A DNA stretch of 64,000 nt from Atherix ibis (Eukaryota; Arthropoda; Insecta; Diptera; Athericidae): assembly GCA_958298945.1 (NCBI GenBank), contig OY282608.1, positions 16,159,933 through 16,223,932 of the forward strand, written 5' to 3'. Below the pieces are notes generated by a model. That model had not been told where the DNA came from. It made no database searches and worked only from the letters and a program-made list of their open reading frames with translations. Below are positions 41,400-57,110 of this stretch, piece after piece (positions within the stretch are counted from its first letter, which is position 1; each line of letters opens with the position of its first letter). A program made the translations under genes and the position numbers.

Positions 41400-44300
41400 A
41401 ACAAACCAACAAACCAACAAACCAACAAACCAACAAACCAACAAACCAACAAACCAACAAACCAACAAACCAACAAACAAAAAAACAAACAAACCAACAA
41501 ACCAACAAGCTAAGCCAACAAGCCAAGAAACCAACAAACCAACAAACCAACAAACGAACAAACCAACAAACCAAAAAACCAACAAGCCAACAAGCCAACA
41601 AACCAACAAGCCAACAAGCCAACAAACCAACAAGCCAACACGCCAACAAACTAACAAACCAACAAACCAACAAACCAACAAACGAACAAACCAACAAACA
41701 AACAAACCAACAAACTAACAAACCAACAAACCAACAAGCCAACAAACCAACAAACCAAAAACCAACAAACCAACAAACCAAGAAGCCAACAAGCCAACAA
41801 ACCAAAAAACCAACAAACCAACAAACTAACAACCCAACAAACCAACAAGCCAACAAGCCAACAAACCAACAAACAAATAAACCTACAAACCAACAAACCA
41901 ACAAACCAACAAGCCAACAAACCAACAAACCAACAAGCCAACAAACCAACAAACCAAAAAACTAACAATCCAACAAACCAACAAATCAACAAGCCAACAA
42001 GCCAACAAACCAACAAACCAACAAACAAATAAACCAACAAACCAACAAACCAACAAACCAACAAACCAAAAAACCAAAAAACCAACAAACCAACAAACCA
42101 ACAAGCCAAACAAACCAACAAAAAAATAAAACAACAAACCAAAAAACCAACAAACCAACAAACCAACAAACCAACAAACCAACAAACCAACAAACCAAAA
42201 AACCAACAAACCAACAAACCAACACACCAACAAACCATTTAACCAACAAACCAACAAACCAACAAACCAACAAACCAACAAACCAACAAACCAACACACC
42301 AACAAACCTACAAACCAACAAACCAACAAACAAATAAACCAACAAACCAACAGACCAACAAACCAACAAACCAACAAACCAACAAACCAACAAGCCAACA
42401 AACCAACAAACAAACAAACCAAAAAACGAACAAACCAACAAACCAACAAACCAACAAACCAACAAACCAACAAACAAAAAAACAAACAAACCAACAAACC
42501 AACAAACAAACAAACCAACAAACTAACAAGCCAACAAACCAACAAGCCAACAAGCTAACAAACCAACAAGCCAACAAGCCAACAAGCCAATAAGCCAACA
42601 AACCAACAAACCAACAAACCAACAAACCAACAAACCAACAAACCAACAAACCAACAAACCAACAAACCAACAAACAAAAAAAAAAACAAACCAACAAACC
42701 AACAAGCCAAGCCAACAAGCCAAGAAACCAACAAACCAACAAACCAACAAACGAACAAGCCAACAAACCAAAAAACCAACAAGCGAACAAGCCAACAAAC
42801 CAACAACCCAACAAGCCAACAAACCAACAAGCCAAAAACCAACAAACCAACAAACCAACAAACCAACAAACCAACAAACCAACAAACCAACAAACCAACA
42901 AACCAACAAACAAAAAAACAAACAAACCAACAAACCAACAAGCTAAGCCAACAAGCCAAGAAACCAACAAACCAATAAACCAACAAACGAACAAACCAAC
43001 AAACCAAAAAACCAACAAGCCAACAAGCCAACAAACCAACAAGCCAACAAGCCAGCAAACCAACAAGCCAACAAGCCAACAAACCAACAAACCAACAAAC
43101 CAACTAACCAACAAACGAACAAACCAACAAACAAACAAACCAACAAACTAACAAACCAACAAACCAACAAGCCAACAAACCAACAAACCAAAAACCAACA
43201 AACCAACAAACCAACAAGCCAACAAGCCAACAAACCAAAAAACGAACAAACCAACAAACCAACAAACCAACAAGCCAACAAGCCAACAAACCAACAAACA
43301 AATAAACCAACAAACCAAGAAACCAACAAACCAACAAGCCAACAAACCAACAAACCAACAAGCCAACAAACCAACAAACCAACAAACCAACAAACCAACA
43401 AACCAACAAACAAAAAAACAAACACACCAACAAACCAACAAGCAAAGCCAACAAGCCAAGAAACCAACAAACCAACAAACCAACAAACGAACAAACCAAC
43501 AAACCAAAAAACCAACAAGCCAACAAGCCAACAAACCAACAAGCCAACAAGCCAACAAACCAACAAGCCATCAACCCAACAAACCAACAGACCAACAAAC
43601 CAACAAACCAACAAACGAACAAACCAACAAACAAACAAACCAACAAACTAACAAGCCAACAAACCAACAAGCCAACAAGCCAACAAGCCAACAAACCAAC
43701 AAGGCAACAAGCCAACAAGCCAACAAGCCAACAAGCCAACAAACTAACAAGCCAAAAAGCCAACAAACCAACAAACCAACAAACCAACAAACCAACAAAC
43801 GAACAAACCAACAAACAAACAAACCAACAAACTAACAAGCCAACAAACCAACAAGCCAACAAGCTAACAAACCAACAAGCCAACAAGCCAACAAGCCAAC
43901 AAGCCAACAAGCCAACAAGCCAACAAACCAACAAACCAACAAACCAACAAACCAACAAACCAACAAACCAACAAACCAACAAACCAACAAACCAACAAAC
44001 AAAGAAACAAACAAACCAACAAACCAACAAGCCAAGCCAACAAGCCAAGAAACCAACAAACCAACAAACCAACAAACGAACAAGCCAACACACCAAAAAA
44101 CCAACAAGCGCAAAAGCCAACAAACCAACAACCCAACAAACCAACAAACCAACAAGCCAAAAACCAACAAACCGACAAACCAACAAACCAACAAACCAAC
44201 AAACCAACAAACCAGCAAACAAAAAAACAAACAAACCAACAAACCAACAAACCAGCAAACAAAAAAACAAACAAACCAACAAACCAACAAGCTAAGCCAA

Positions 44301-44782
44301 CAAGCCAAGAAACCAACAAACCAGTAAACCAACAAACGAACAAACCAACAAACCAAAAAACCAACAAGCCAACAAGCAAACAAACCAACAAGCCAACAAG
44401 CCAACAAACCAACAAGCCAACAAGCCAACAAACCAACAAACCAACAAACCAACAAACCAACAAACGAACAAACCAACAAACAAACAAACCAACAAACAAA
44501 CAAACCAACAAACCAACAAGCCAACAAACCAACAAACCAAAAACCAACAAACCAACAAACCAACAAACCAACAAACCAACAAACCAACAAACCAACAAAC
44601 CAACAAACCAACAAACCAATAAACAAAAAAACAAACAAACCAACAAACCAACAAGCCAAGCCAACAAGCCAAGAAACCAACAAACCAACAAACCAACAAA
44701 CGAACAAGCCAACAAACCAAAAAACCAACAAGCGAACAAGCCAACAAACCAACAACCCAACAAGCCAACAAACCAACAAGCC
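41400..44782. repeat. 3.38-kb higher-order unit, copy 1
   Basis: Landmarks recur 3380-3398 bp later: the A-rich module at 42106/45504 (3398), GCAAAGCC at 43442/46822 (3380) and CCAGTAAACC at 44321/47701 (3380). The left edge is uncertain by at least 100 bp; the right edge is where variant order diverges (44783 against 48163). Confidence 0.85.
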
Positions 44783-47700
44783 AACAAACCAACAAACCAA
44801 AAACCAACAAACCAACAAACCAACAAACCAACAAACCAACAAACCAACAAACCAACAAACCAACAAACAAAAAAACAAACAAACCAACAAACCAACAAGC
44901 TAAGCCAACAAGCCAAGAAACCAACAAACCAACAAACCAACAAACGAACAAACCAACAAACCAAAAAACCAACAAGCCAACAAGCCAACAAACCAACAAG
45001 CCAACAAGCCAACAAACCAACAAGCCAACAAGCCAACAAGCCAACAAACTAACAAACCAACAAACCAACAAACCAACAAACGAACAAACCAACAAACAAA
45101 CAAACCAACAAACTAACAAACCAACAAACCAACAAGCCAACAAACCAACAAACCAAAAACCAACAAACCAACAAACCAAGAAGCCAACAAGCCAACAAAC
45201 CAAAAAACCAACAAACCAACAAACTAACAACCCAACAAACCAACAAGCCAACAAGCCAACAAACCAACAAACAAATAAACCTACAAACCAACAAACCAAC
45301 AAACCAACAAGCCAACAAACCAACAAACCAACAAGCCAACAAACCAACAAACCAAAAAACTAACAATCCAACAAACCAACAAATCAACAAGCCAACAAGC
45401 CAACAAACCAACAAACCAACAAACAAATAAACCAACAAACCAACAAACCAACAAACCAACAAACCAAAAAACCAAAAAACCAACAAACCAACAAACCAAC
45501 AAGCCAAACAAACCAACAAAAAAATAAAACAACAAACCAAAAAACCAACAAACCAACAAACCAACAAACCAACAAACCAACAAACCAACAAACCAAAAAA
45601 CCAACAAACCAACAAACCAACAAGCCAACAAACCAACACACCAACAAACCATTTAACCAACAAACCAACAAACCAACAAAGCAACAAACCAACAAACCAA
45701 CAAACCAACACACCAACAAACCTACAAACCAACAAACCAACAAACAAATAAACCAACAAACCAACAGACCAACAAACCAACAAACCAACAAACCAACAAA
45801 CCAACAAGCCAACAAACCAACAAACCAACAAACCAAAAAACGAACAAACCAACAAACCAACAAACCAACAAACCAACAAACCAACAAACAAAAAACAAAC
45901 AAACCAACAAACCAACAAACAAACAAACCAACAAACTAACAAGCCAACAAACCAACAAGCCAACAAGCTAACAAACCAACAAGCCAACAAGCCAATAAGC
46001 AAACAAACCAACAAACCAACAAACCAACAAACCAACAAACCAACAAACCAACAAACCAACAAACCAACAAACCAACAAACAAAAAAACAAACAAACCAAC
46101 AAACCAACAAGCCAAGCCAACAAGCCAAGAAACCAACAAACCAACAAACCAACAAACGAACAAGCCAACAAACCAAAAAACCAACAAGCGAACAAGCCAA
46201 CAAACCAACAACCCAACAAGCCAACAAACCAACAAGCCAAAAACCAACAAACCAACAAACCAACAAACCAACAAACCAACAAACCAACAAACAAAAAAAC
46301 AAACAAACCAACAAACCAACAAGCTAAGCCGAAAGCCAAGAAACCAACAAACCAATAAACCAACAAACGAACAAACCAACAAACCAAAAAACCAACAAGC
46401 CAACAAGCCAACAAACCAACAAGCCAACAAGCCAGCAAACCAACAAGCCAACAAGCCAATAAACCAACAAACCAACAAACCAACTAACCAACAAACGAAC
46501 AAACCAACAAACAAACAAACCAACAAACTAACAAACCAACAAACCAACAAGCCAACAAACCAACAAACCAAAAACCAACAAACCAACAAACCAACAAGCC
46601 AACAAGCCAACAAACCAAAAAACCAACAAACCAACAAACCAACAAACCAACAAGCCAACAAGCCAACAAACCAACAAACAAATAAACCAACAAACCAAGA
46701 AACCAACAAACCAACAAGCCAACAAACCAACAAACCAACAAGCCAACAAACCAACAAACCAACAAACCAACAAACCAACAAACCAACAAACAAAAAAACA
46801 AACACACCAACAAACCAACAAGCAAAGCCAACAAGCCAAGAAACCAACAAACCAACAAACCAACAAACGAACAAACCAACAAACCAAAAAACCAACAAGC
46901 CAACAAGCCAACAAACCAACAAGCCAACAAGCCAACAAACCAACAAGCCATCAACCCAACAAACCAACAAACCAACAAACCAACAAACCAACAAACGAAC
47001 AAACCAACAAACAAACAAACCAACAAACTAACAAGCCAATAAACCAACAAGCCAACAAGCCAACAAGCCAACAAACCAACAAGGCAACAAGCCAACAAGC
47101 CAACAAGCCAACAAGCCAACAAACTAACAAGCCAAAAAGCCAACAAACCAACAAACCAACAAACCAACAAACCAACAAACGAACAAACCAACAAACAAAC
47201 AAACCAACAAACTAACAAGCCAACAAACCAACAAGCCAACAAGCTAACAAACCAACAAGCCAACAAGCCAACAAGCCAACAAGCCAACAAACCAACAAAC
47301 CAACAAACCAACAAACCAACAAACCAACAAACCAACAAACCAACAAACCAACAAACCAACAAACCAACAAACAAAGAAACAAACAAACCAACAAACCAAC
47401 AAGCCAAGCCAACAAGCCAAGAAACCAACAAACCAACAAACCAACAAACGAACAAGCCAACAAACCAAAAAACCAACAAGCGCAAAAGCCAACAAACCAA
47501 CAACCCAACAAACCAACAAACCAACAAGCCAAAAACCAACAAACCGACAAACCAACAAACCAACAAACCAACAAACCAACAAACCAACAAACCAGCAAAC
47601 AAAAAAACAAACAAACCAACAAACCAACAAACCAGCAAACAAAAAAACAAACAAACCAACAAACCAACAAGCTAAGCCAACAAGCCAAGAAACCAACAAA

Positions 47701-48162
47701 CCAGTAAACCAACAAACGAACAAACCAACAAACCAAAAAACCAACAAGCCAACAAGCCAACAAACCAACAAGCCAACAAGCCAACAAACCAACAAGCCAA
47801 CAAGCCAACAAACCAACAAACCAACAAACCAACAAACCAACAAACGAACAAACCAACAAACAAACAAACCAACAAACAAACAAACCAACAAACCAACAAG
47901 CCAACAAACCAACAAACCAAAAACCAACAAACCAACAAACCAACAAACCAACAAACCAACAAACCAACAAACCAACAAACCAACAAACCAACAAACCAAC
48001 AAACAAAAAAACAAACAAACCAACAAACCAACAAGCCAAGCCAACAAGCCAAGAAACCAACAAACCAACAAACCAACAAACGAACAAGCCAACAAACCAA
48101 AAAACCAACAAGCGAACAAGCCAACAAACCAACAACCCAACAAGCCAACAAACCAACAAGCC
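44783..48162. repeat. 3.38-kb higher-order unit, copy 2
   Basis: Same order of landmarks as the preceding unit. A difference is CCGAAAGCC near 46328, where copy 1 has CCAACAAGCC. A partial third copy lies near 53.4-54.1 kb, with GCAAAGCC at 53792 (6970 bp after 46822). Confidence 0.85.
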
Positions 48163-51100
48163 AAAAACCAACAAACCGACAAACCAACAAACCAACAAAC
48201 CAACAAACCAACAAACCAACAAACCAGCAAACAAAAAAACAAACAAACCAACAAACCAACAAACCAGCAAACAAAAAAACAAACAAACCAACAAACCAAC
48301 AAGCTAAGCCAACAAGCCAAGAAACCAACAAACCAGTAAACCAACAAACGAACAAACCAACAAACCAAAAAACCAACAAGCCAACAAGCCAACAAACCAA
48401 CAAGCCAACAAGCCAACAAACCAACAAGCCAACAAGCCAACAAACCAACAAACCAACAAACCAACAAACCAACAAACGAACAAACCAACAAACAAACAAA
48501 CCAACAAACTAACAAACCAACAAACCAACAAGCCAACAAACCAACAAACCAAAAACCAACAAACCAACAAACCAACAAGCCAACAAGCTAACAAACCAAA
48601 AAACCAACAAACCAACAAACCAACAAACCAACAAACCAACAAACCAACAAACCAACAAGCCAACAAGCCAACAAACCAACAAACAAATAAACCAACAAAC
48701 CAAGAAACCAACAAACCAACAAGCCAACAAACCAACAAACCAACAAACAAACAAACCAACAAACTAACAAGCCAACAAACCAACAAGCCAACAAGCTAAC
48801 AAACCAACAAGCCAACAAGCTAACAAACCAACAAGCCAACAAGCCAACAAGCCAACAAGCCAACAAACCAACAAACCAACAAACCAACAAACCAACAAAC
48901 CAACAAACCACCAAACCAACAAACCAACAAACCAACAAACAAAAAAACAAACAAACCATCAAACCAACAAGCCAAGCCAACAAGCCAAGAAACCAACAAA
49001 CCAACAAACCAACAAACGAACAAGCCAACAAACCAAAAAACCAACAAGCGAACAAGCCAACAAACCAACAACCCAACAAGCCAACAAAACAACAAGCCAA
49101 AAACCAACAAACCGACAAACCAACAAACCAACAAACCAACAAACCAATAAACCAACAAACCAGCACACAAAAAAACAAACAAACCAACAAACCAACAAAC
49201 CAGCAAACAAAAAAACAAACAAACCAACAAACCAACAAGCTAAGCCAACAAGCCAAGAAACCAACAAACCAGTAAACCAACAAACGAACAAACCAACAAA
49301 CCAAAAAACCAACAAGCCAACAAGCCAACAAACCAACAAGCCAACAAGCCAACAAACCAACAAGCCAACAAGCCAGCAAACCAACAAACCAACAAACCAA
49401 CAAACCAACAAACCAACAAACGAACAAACCAACAAACAAACAAACCAACAAACTAACAAACCAACAAACCAACAAGCCAACAAGCCAACAAGCCAACAAG
49501 CCAACAAACCAACAAACCAACAAACCAACAAACCAACAAACCAACAAACCAACAAACCAACAAACCAACAAACAAAAAAACAAACAAACCAACAAACCAA
49601 CAACCAAGCCAACAAGCCAAGAAACCAACAAACCAACAAACCAACAAACGAACAAGCCAACAAACCAAAAAACCATCAAGCGAACAAGCCAACAAACCAA
49701 CAACCCAACAAGCCAACAAACCAACAAGCCAACAAGCCAACAAACCAACAAACCAACAAACGAACAAACCAACAAACAAACAAACCAACAAGCCAACAAG
49801 CTAACAAACCAACAAGCTAACAAGCCAACAAGCCAACAAACCAACAAACCAACAAACCAACAAACCAACAAACCAACAAACCAACAAACAAAAAAACAAA
49901 CAAACCAACAAACCAACAAGCCAAGCCAACAAGCCAAGAAACCAACAAACCAACAAACCAACAAACGAACAAGCCAACAAACCAAAAAACCAACAAGCGA
50001 ACAAGCCAACAAACCAACAACCCAACAAGCCAACAAACCAACAAGCCAAAAACCAACAAACCGACAAACCAACAAACCAACAAACCAACAAACCAACAAA
50101 CCAACAAACCAGCAAACAAAAAAACAAACAAACCAACAAACCAACAAACCAGCAAACAAAAAAACAAACAAACCAACAAACCAACAAGCTAAGCCAACAA
50201 GCCAAGAAACCAACAAACCAGTAAACCAACAAACGAACAAACCAACAAACCAAAAAACCAACAAGCCAACAAGCCAACAAACCAACAAGCCAACAAGCCA
50301 ACAAACCAACAAGCCAACAAGCCAACAAACCAACAAACCAACAAACCAACAAACCAACAAACGAACAAACCAACAAACAAACAAACCAACAAACTAACAA
50401 ACCAACAAACCAACAAGCCAACAAACCAACAAACCAAAAACCAACAAACCAACAAACCAACAAGCCAACAAGCCAACAAACCAAAAAACCAACAAACCAA
50501 CAAACCCACAAACCAACAAACCAACAAACCAACAAGCCAACAAGCCAACAAACCAACAAACAAATAAACCAACAAACCAAGAAACCAACAAACCAACAAG
50601 CCAACAAACCAACAAACCAACAAGCCAACTAACCAACAAACCAACAAACCAACAAACAAAAAAAGAAACACACCAACAAACCAACAAGCCAAGCCAACAA
50701 GCCAAGAAACCAACAAACAAACAAACCAACAAACGAACAAACCAACAAACCAAAAAACCAACAAGCCAACAAGCCAACAAACCAACAAGCCAACAAGCCA
50801 ACAAACCAACAAGCCATCAAGCCAACAAACCAACAAACCAACAAACCAACAAACCAACAAACGAACAAACCAACAAACAAACAAACCAACAAACTAACAA
50901 GCCAACAAACCAACAAGCCAACAAGCCAACAAACCAACAAGCCAACAAGCCAAGAAGCCAACAAACCAACAAACCAGCAAACCAACAAACCAACAAACCA
51001 ACAAACCAACAAACCAACAAACAAAAAAACAAACAAACCAACAAACCAACAAGCCAAGCCAACAAGCCAAGAAACCAACAAACCAACAAACCAACAAACG

Positions 51101-53429
51101 AACAAGCCAACAAACCAAAAAAATCAACAAGCCAACAAGCCAACAAACCAACAAACCAACAAGCCAACAAACCAACAAACCAAAAACCAACAAACCAACA
51201 AACCAACAAACCAACAAACCACCAAACCAACAAACCAACAAACAAAAAAACAAACAAACCAACAAGCTAAGCCAACAAGCCAAGAAACCAACAAACCAAC
51301 AAACCAACAAACGAACAAACCAACAAACGAACAAACCAACAAACCAAAAAACCAACAAGCCAACAAGCCAACAAACCAACAAGCCAACAAGCCAACAAAC
51401 CAACAAGCCAACAAGCCAACAAACCAACAAACCAACAAACCAACAAACCAACAAACGAACAAACCAACAAACAAACAAACCAACAAACTAACAAACCAAC
51501 AAACCAACAAGCCAACAAGCCAAGAAACCAAAAACCAACAAACCAACAAACCAACAAGCCAACAAGCCAACAAACCAAAAAACCAACAAACCAACAAACC
51601 AACAAACCAACAAGCCAACAAGCCAACAAACCAACAAACAAACAAACCAACAAACCAACAAACCAACAAACCAACAAGCCAACAAACCAACAAACCAACA
51701 AGCCAACAAACCAACAAACCAAAAAACTAACAATCCAACAAACCAACAAACCAACAAGCCAACAAGCCAACAAACCAACAAACCAACAAACAAATAAACC
51801 AACAAACCAACAAACCAACAAACCAACAAACCAAAAAACCAACAAACCAACAAACCAACAAGCCAAACAAACCAACAAAAAAATAAAAAAACAAACCAAA
51901 AAACCAACAAACCAACAAACCAACAAACCTACAAACCAACAAACCAAAAAACCAACAAACCAACAAACCAACAAACCAACAAGCCAACAAACCAACAAAC
52001 CAACAAACCATTTAACCAACAAACCAACAAACCAACAAACCAACAAACCAACAAACCAACAAACCTTCAAACCAACAAACCAACAAACAAATAAACCTAC
52101 AAACCAACAAACCAACAAACCAACAAAATAACAAACCAACAAACCAACAAGCCAACAAACCAACAAACCAACAAACCAACAAACCGACAAACCAACAAAC
52201 CAACAAACCAACAAACCAACAAACCAACAAACCAACAAACCAACAAACAAAAAAACAAACAAACCAACAAACCAACAAGCCAAGCCAACAAGCCAAGAAA
52301 CCAACAAACCAACAAACCAACAAACGAACAAACCAACAAACAAACAAACCAACAAACTAACAAACCAACAAACCAACAAGCCAACAAACCAACAAACCAA
52401 CAAACCAACAAACCAACAAACCAACAAACCAACAAACAACAAACAAAAAAACAAACAAACCAACAAACCAACAAGCCAAGCCAACAAGCCAAGAAACCAA
52501 CCAACCAACAAACCAACAAAGAACAAACCAACAAACCAAAAAACCAACAAGCCAACAAGCCAACAAACCAACAAGCCAACAAGCCAACAAACCAACAAGC
52601 CAACAAGCCAACAAGCCAACAAACCAACAAACCAACAAAACAACAAACCAACAAACCAACAAACCAACAAACCAACAAACCAACAAACCAACAAACCAAC
52701 AAATAAAAAAACAAACAAACCAACAAACCAACAAGCCAAGCCAACAAGCCAAGAAACCAACAAACCAACAAACCAACAAACGAACAAGCCAACAAACCAA
52801 AAAACCAACAAGCCAACAAGCCAACAAACCAACAAGCCAACAAGCCAACAAACCAACAAGTCAACAAGCCAACAAACCAACAAACCAACAAACCAACAAA
52901 CCAACAAACGAACAAACCAACAAACAAACAAACCAACAAACTAACAAGCCAACAAACCAACAAGCCAACAAGCCAACAAACCAACAAGCCAACAAACCAA
53001 CAAACCAACAAACCAACAAACCAACAAACCAACAAACCAACAAACCAACAAACCAACAAACAAAAAAACAAACAAACCAACAAGCCAAGCCAACAAGTAA
53101 AGAAACCAACAAACCAACAAAACAACAAACGGACAAACCGACAAACCAAAAAACCAACAAGCCAACAAGCCAACAAACCTACAAGCCAACAAGCCAACAA
53201 ACCAACAAGCCAACAAGCCAACAAACCAACAAGCCATCAAGCCAACAAACCAACAAACCAACAAACCAACAAACCAACAAACGAACAAACCAACAAACAA
53301 ACAAACCAACAAACTAACAAGCCAACAAACCAACAAGCCAACAAGCCAACAAACCAACAAGCCAACAAGCCAACAAGCCAACAAACCAACAAGCCAACAA
53401 GCCAACAAACCAACAAGCCAACAAGCCAA
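48163..53429. repeat. Family C block with CCAGTAAACC modules
   Basis: CAGTAAACC, preceded by GCTAAGCC and AGCCAAGAAACC, starts at 44322 and 47702 in the 3.38-kb copies and then at 48334, 49270 and 50219, giving spacings of 632, 936 and 949 bp. A paired CCAGCAAACAAAAAAAC element precedes several of them. The A-rich module (51863) and CATTTAACC (52009) recur here. No gene is present. Confidence 0.8.
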
Positions 53430-56400
53430 CTAACCAACAAACCAACAAACCAACAAACCAACAAACGAACAAACCAACAAACAAACAAACCAACAAACTA
53501 ACAAACTAACAAACCAACAAGCCAACAAACCAACAAACCAAAAACCAACAAACCAACAAACCAACAAGCCAACAAGCCAACAAACCAAAAAACCAACAAA
53601 CCAACAAACCAACAAACCAACAAGCCAACAAGCCAACAAACCAACAAACAAATAAACCAACAAACCAAGAAACCAACAAACCAACAAGCCAACAAACCAA
53701 CAAACCAACAAGCCAACAAAGCAACAAACCAACAAACCAACAAACCAACAAACCAACAAACAAAAAAACAAACACACCAACAAACCAACAAGCAAAGCCA
53801 ACAAGCCAAGAAACCAACAAACCAACAAACCAACAAACGAACAAACCAACAAACCAAAAAACCAACAAGCCAACAAGCCAACAAACCAACAAGCCAACAA
53901 GCCAACAAACCAACAAGCCATCAAGCCAACAAACCAACAAACCAACAAACCGACAAACCAACAAACGAACAAACCAACAAACAAACAAACCAACAAACTA
54001 ACAAGCCAACAAACCAACAAACCAACAAACCAACAAACGAACAAACCAACAAACAAACAAACCAACAAACTAACAAGCCAACAAACCAACAAGCCAACAA
54101 GCTAACAAACTAACAAGCCAACAAGCCAACAAGCCAACAAACCAACAAACCAACAAACCAACAAACCAACAAACCAACAAACCAACAAACCAACAAACCA
54201 ACAAACCAACAAACAAAAAAACAAACAAACCAACAAACCAACAAGCCAAGCCAACAAGCCAAGAAACCAACAAACCAACAAACCAACAAACGAACAAGCC
54301 AACAAACCAAAAAACCAACAAGCGAACAAGCCAACAAACCAACAACCCAACAAGCCAACAAACCAACAAGCCAAAAACCAACAAACCGACAAACCAACAA
54401 ACCAACAAACCAACAAACCAACAAACCAACAAACCAGCAAACAAAAAAACAAACAAACCAACAAACCAACAAACCAGCAAACAAAAAAAAACAACAAGCC
54501 AACAAACCAACAAACCAAAAACCAACAAACCAACAAACCAACAAGCCAACAAGCCAACAAACCAAAAAACCAACAAACCAACAAACCAACAAACCAACAA
54601 ACCAACAAACCAACAAGCCAACAAGCCAACAAAACAACAAACAAATAAACCAACAAACCAAGAAACCAACAAACCAACAAGCCAACAAACCAACAAACCA
54701 ACAAGCCAACAAACCAGCAAACCAACAAACCAACAAACCAACAAACCAACAAACAAAAAAACAAACACACCAACAAACCAACAAGCCAAGCCAACAAGCC
54801 AAGAAACCAACAAACCAACAAACCAACAAACGAACAAACCAACAAACCAAAAAGCCAACAAGCCAACAAGCCAACAAACCAACAAGCCAACAAGCCAACA
54901 AACCAACAAGCCATCAAGCCAACAAACCAACAAACCAACAAACCAACAAACCAACAAACGAACAAACCAACAAACAAACAAACCAACAAACTAACAAGCC
55001 AACAAACCAACAAGCCAACAAGCCAACAAACCGACTGGCCAACAAGCCAACAAGCCAACAAACCAACAAACCAGCAAACCAACAAACCAACAAACCAACA
55101 AACCAACAAACCAACAAACCAACAAACAAAAAAACAAACAAACCAACAAACCAACAAGCCAAGCCAGCAAGCCAAAAAACCAACAAACCAACAAACCAAC
55201 AAACGAACAAGCCAACAAACCAAAAAAATCAACAAGCCAACAAGCCAACAAACCAACAAACCAACAAGCCAACAAACCAACAAACCAAAAACCAACAAAT
55301 CAACAAACCAACAAACCAACAAACCACCAAACCAACAAACCAACAAACAAAAAAACAAACAAACCAACAAACCAACAAGCTAAGCCAACAAGCCAAGAAA
55401 CCAACAAACCAACAAACGAACAAACCAACAAACCAAAAAACCAACAAGCCAACAAGCCAACAAACCAACAAGCCAACAAGCCAACAAACCAACAAGCCAA
55501 CAAGCCAACAAACCAACAAACCAACAAACCAACAAACCAACAAACGAACAAAACAACAAACAAACAAACCAACAAACTAACAAACTAACAAACCAACAAA
55601 CCAACAAGCCAACAAACCAACAAACCAAAAACCAACAAACCAACAAACCAACAAACCAACAAGCCAACAAGCCAACAAACCAAAAAACCAACAAACCAAC
55701 AAACCAACAAACCAACAAGCCAACAAGCCAACAAACCAACAAACAAATAAACCAACAAACCAACAAACCAACAAACCAACAAGCCAACAAACCAACAAAC
55801 CAACAAGCCAACAAACCAACAAACCAACAAACCAACAAGCCAAACAAACCAACAAAAAAATAAAAAAACAAACCAAAAAACCAACAAACCAACAAACCAA
55901 CAAACTTACAAACCAACAAGCCAAACAAACCAACAAAAAAATAAAAAAACAAACCAAAAAACCAACAAACCAACAAACCAACAAACCTACAAACCAACAA
56001 ACCAAAAAACCAACAAACCAACAAACCAACAAACCAACAAGCCAACAAACCAACAAACCAACAAACCATTTAACCAACAAACCAACAAACCAACAAACCA
56101 ACAAACCAACAAACCTACAAACCAACAAACTAACAAACAAATAAACCTACAAACCAACAAACCAACAAACCAACAAACCAACAAAATAACAAACCAACAA
56201 ACCAACAAGCCAACAAACCAACAAACCAACAAACCAACAAACCAACAAACCAACAAACCAACAAACCAACAAACCAACAAACCAACAAACCAACAAACAA
56301 AAAAACAAACAAACCAACAAACCAACAAGCCAAGCCAACAAGCCAAGAAACCAACAAACCAACAAACCAACAAACCAACAAACGAACAAACCAACAAACA

Positions 56401-57110
56401 AACAAACCAACAAACTAACAAACCAACAAACCAACAAGCCAACAAACCAACAAACCAACAAACCAACAAACCAACAAACCAACAAACCAACAAACCAACA
56501 AACCAACAAACAACAAACAAAAAAACAAACAAACCAACAAACCAACAAGCCAAGCCAACAAGCCAAGAAACCAACAAACCAACAAACCAACAAAGAACAA
56601 ACCAACAAACCAAAAAACCAACAAGCCAACAAGCCAACAAACCAACAAGCCAACAAGCCAACAAACCAACAAGCCAACAAGCCAACAAACCAACAAACCA
56701 ACAAACCAACAAACCAACAAACGAACAAACCAACAAACAAACAAACCAACAAACTAACAAGCCAACAAACCAACAAGCCAACAAGCCAACAAACCAACAA
56801 ACCAACAAGCCAACAAGCCAACAAGCCAACAAACCAACAAACCAACAAACCAACAAACCAACAAACCAACAAACAAAAAAACAAACAAACCAACAAACCA
56901 ACAAGCCAAACCAACAAGCCAAGAAACCAACAAACCAACAAACCAACAAACGAACAAGCCAACAAACCAAAAAACCAACAAGCCAACAAGCCAACAAGCC
57001 AACAAGCCAACAAACCAACAAGCCAACAAGCCAACAAACCAACAAACCAACAAACCAACAAACCAACAAACGAACAAACCAACAAACAAACAAACCAACA
57101 AACTAACAAG
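53430..57110. repeat. Family C block, distal part
   Basis: A partial third copy of the 3.38-kb unit occupies about 53.4-54.1 kb. The A-rich module is doubled at 55840 and 55921 (81 bp apart) and followed by CATTTAACC at 56067. The CCAAG signature continues to about 56.9 kb and then stops, which sets the edge with family D. Confidence 0.8.

Noticed and set aside
38000..57000. Curved DNA from phased A6 tracts in CCAAAAAA units
   Set aside because: Adjacent A tracts are spaced by multiples of 8 bp, not the roughly 10.5 bp helical repeat needed for in-phase bending.
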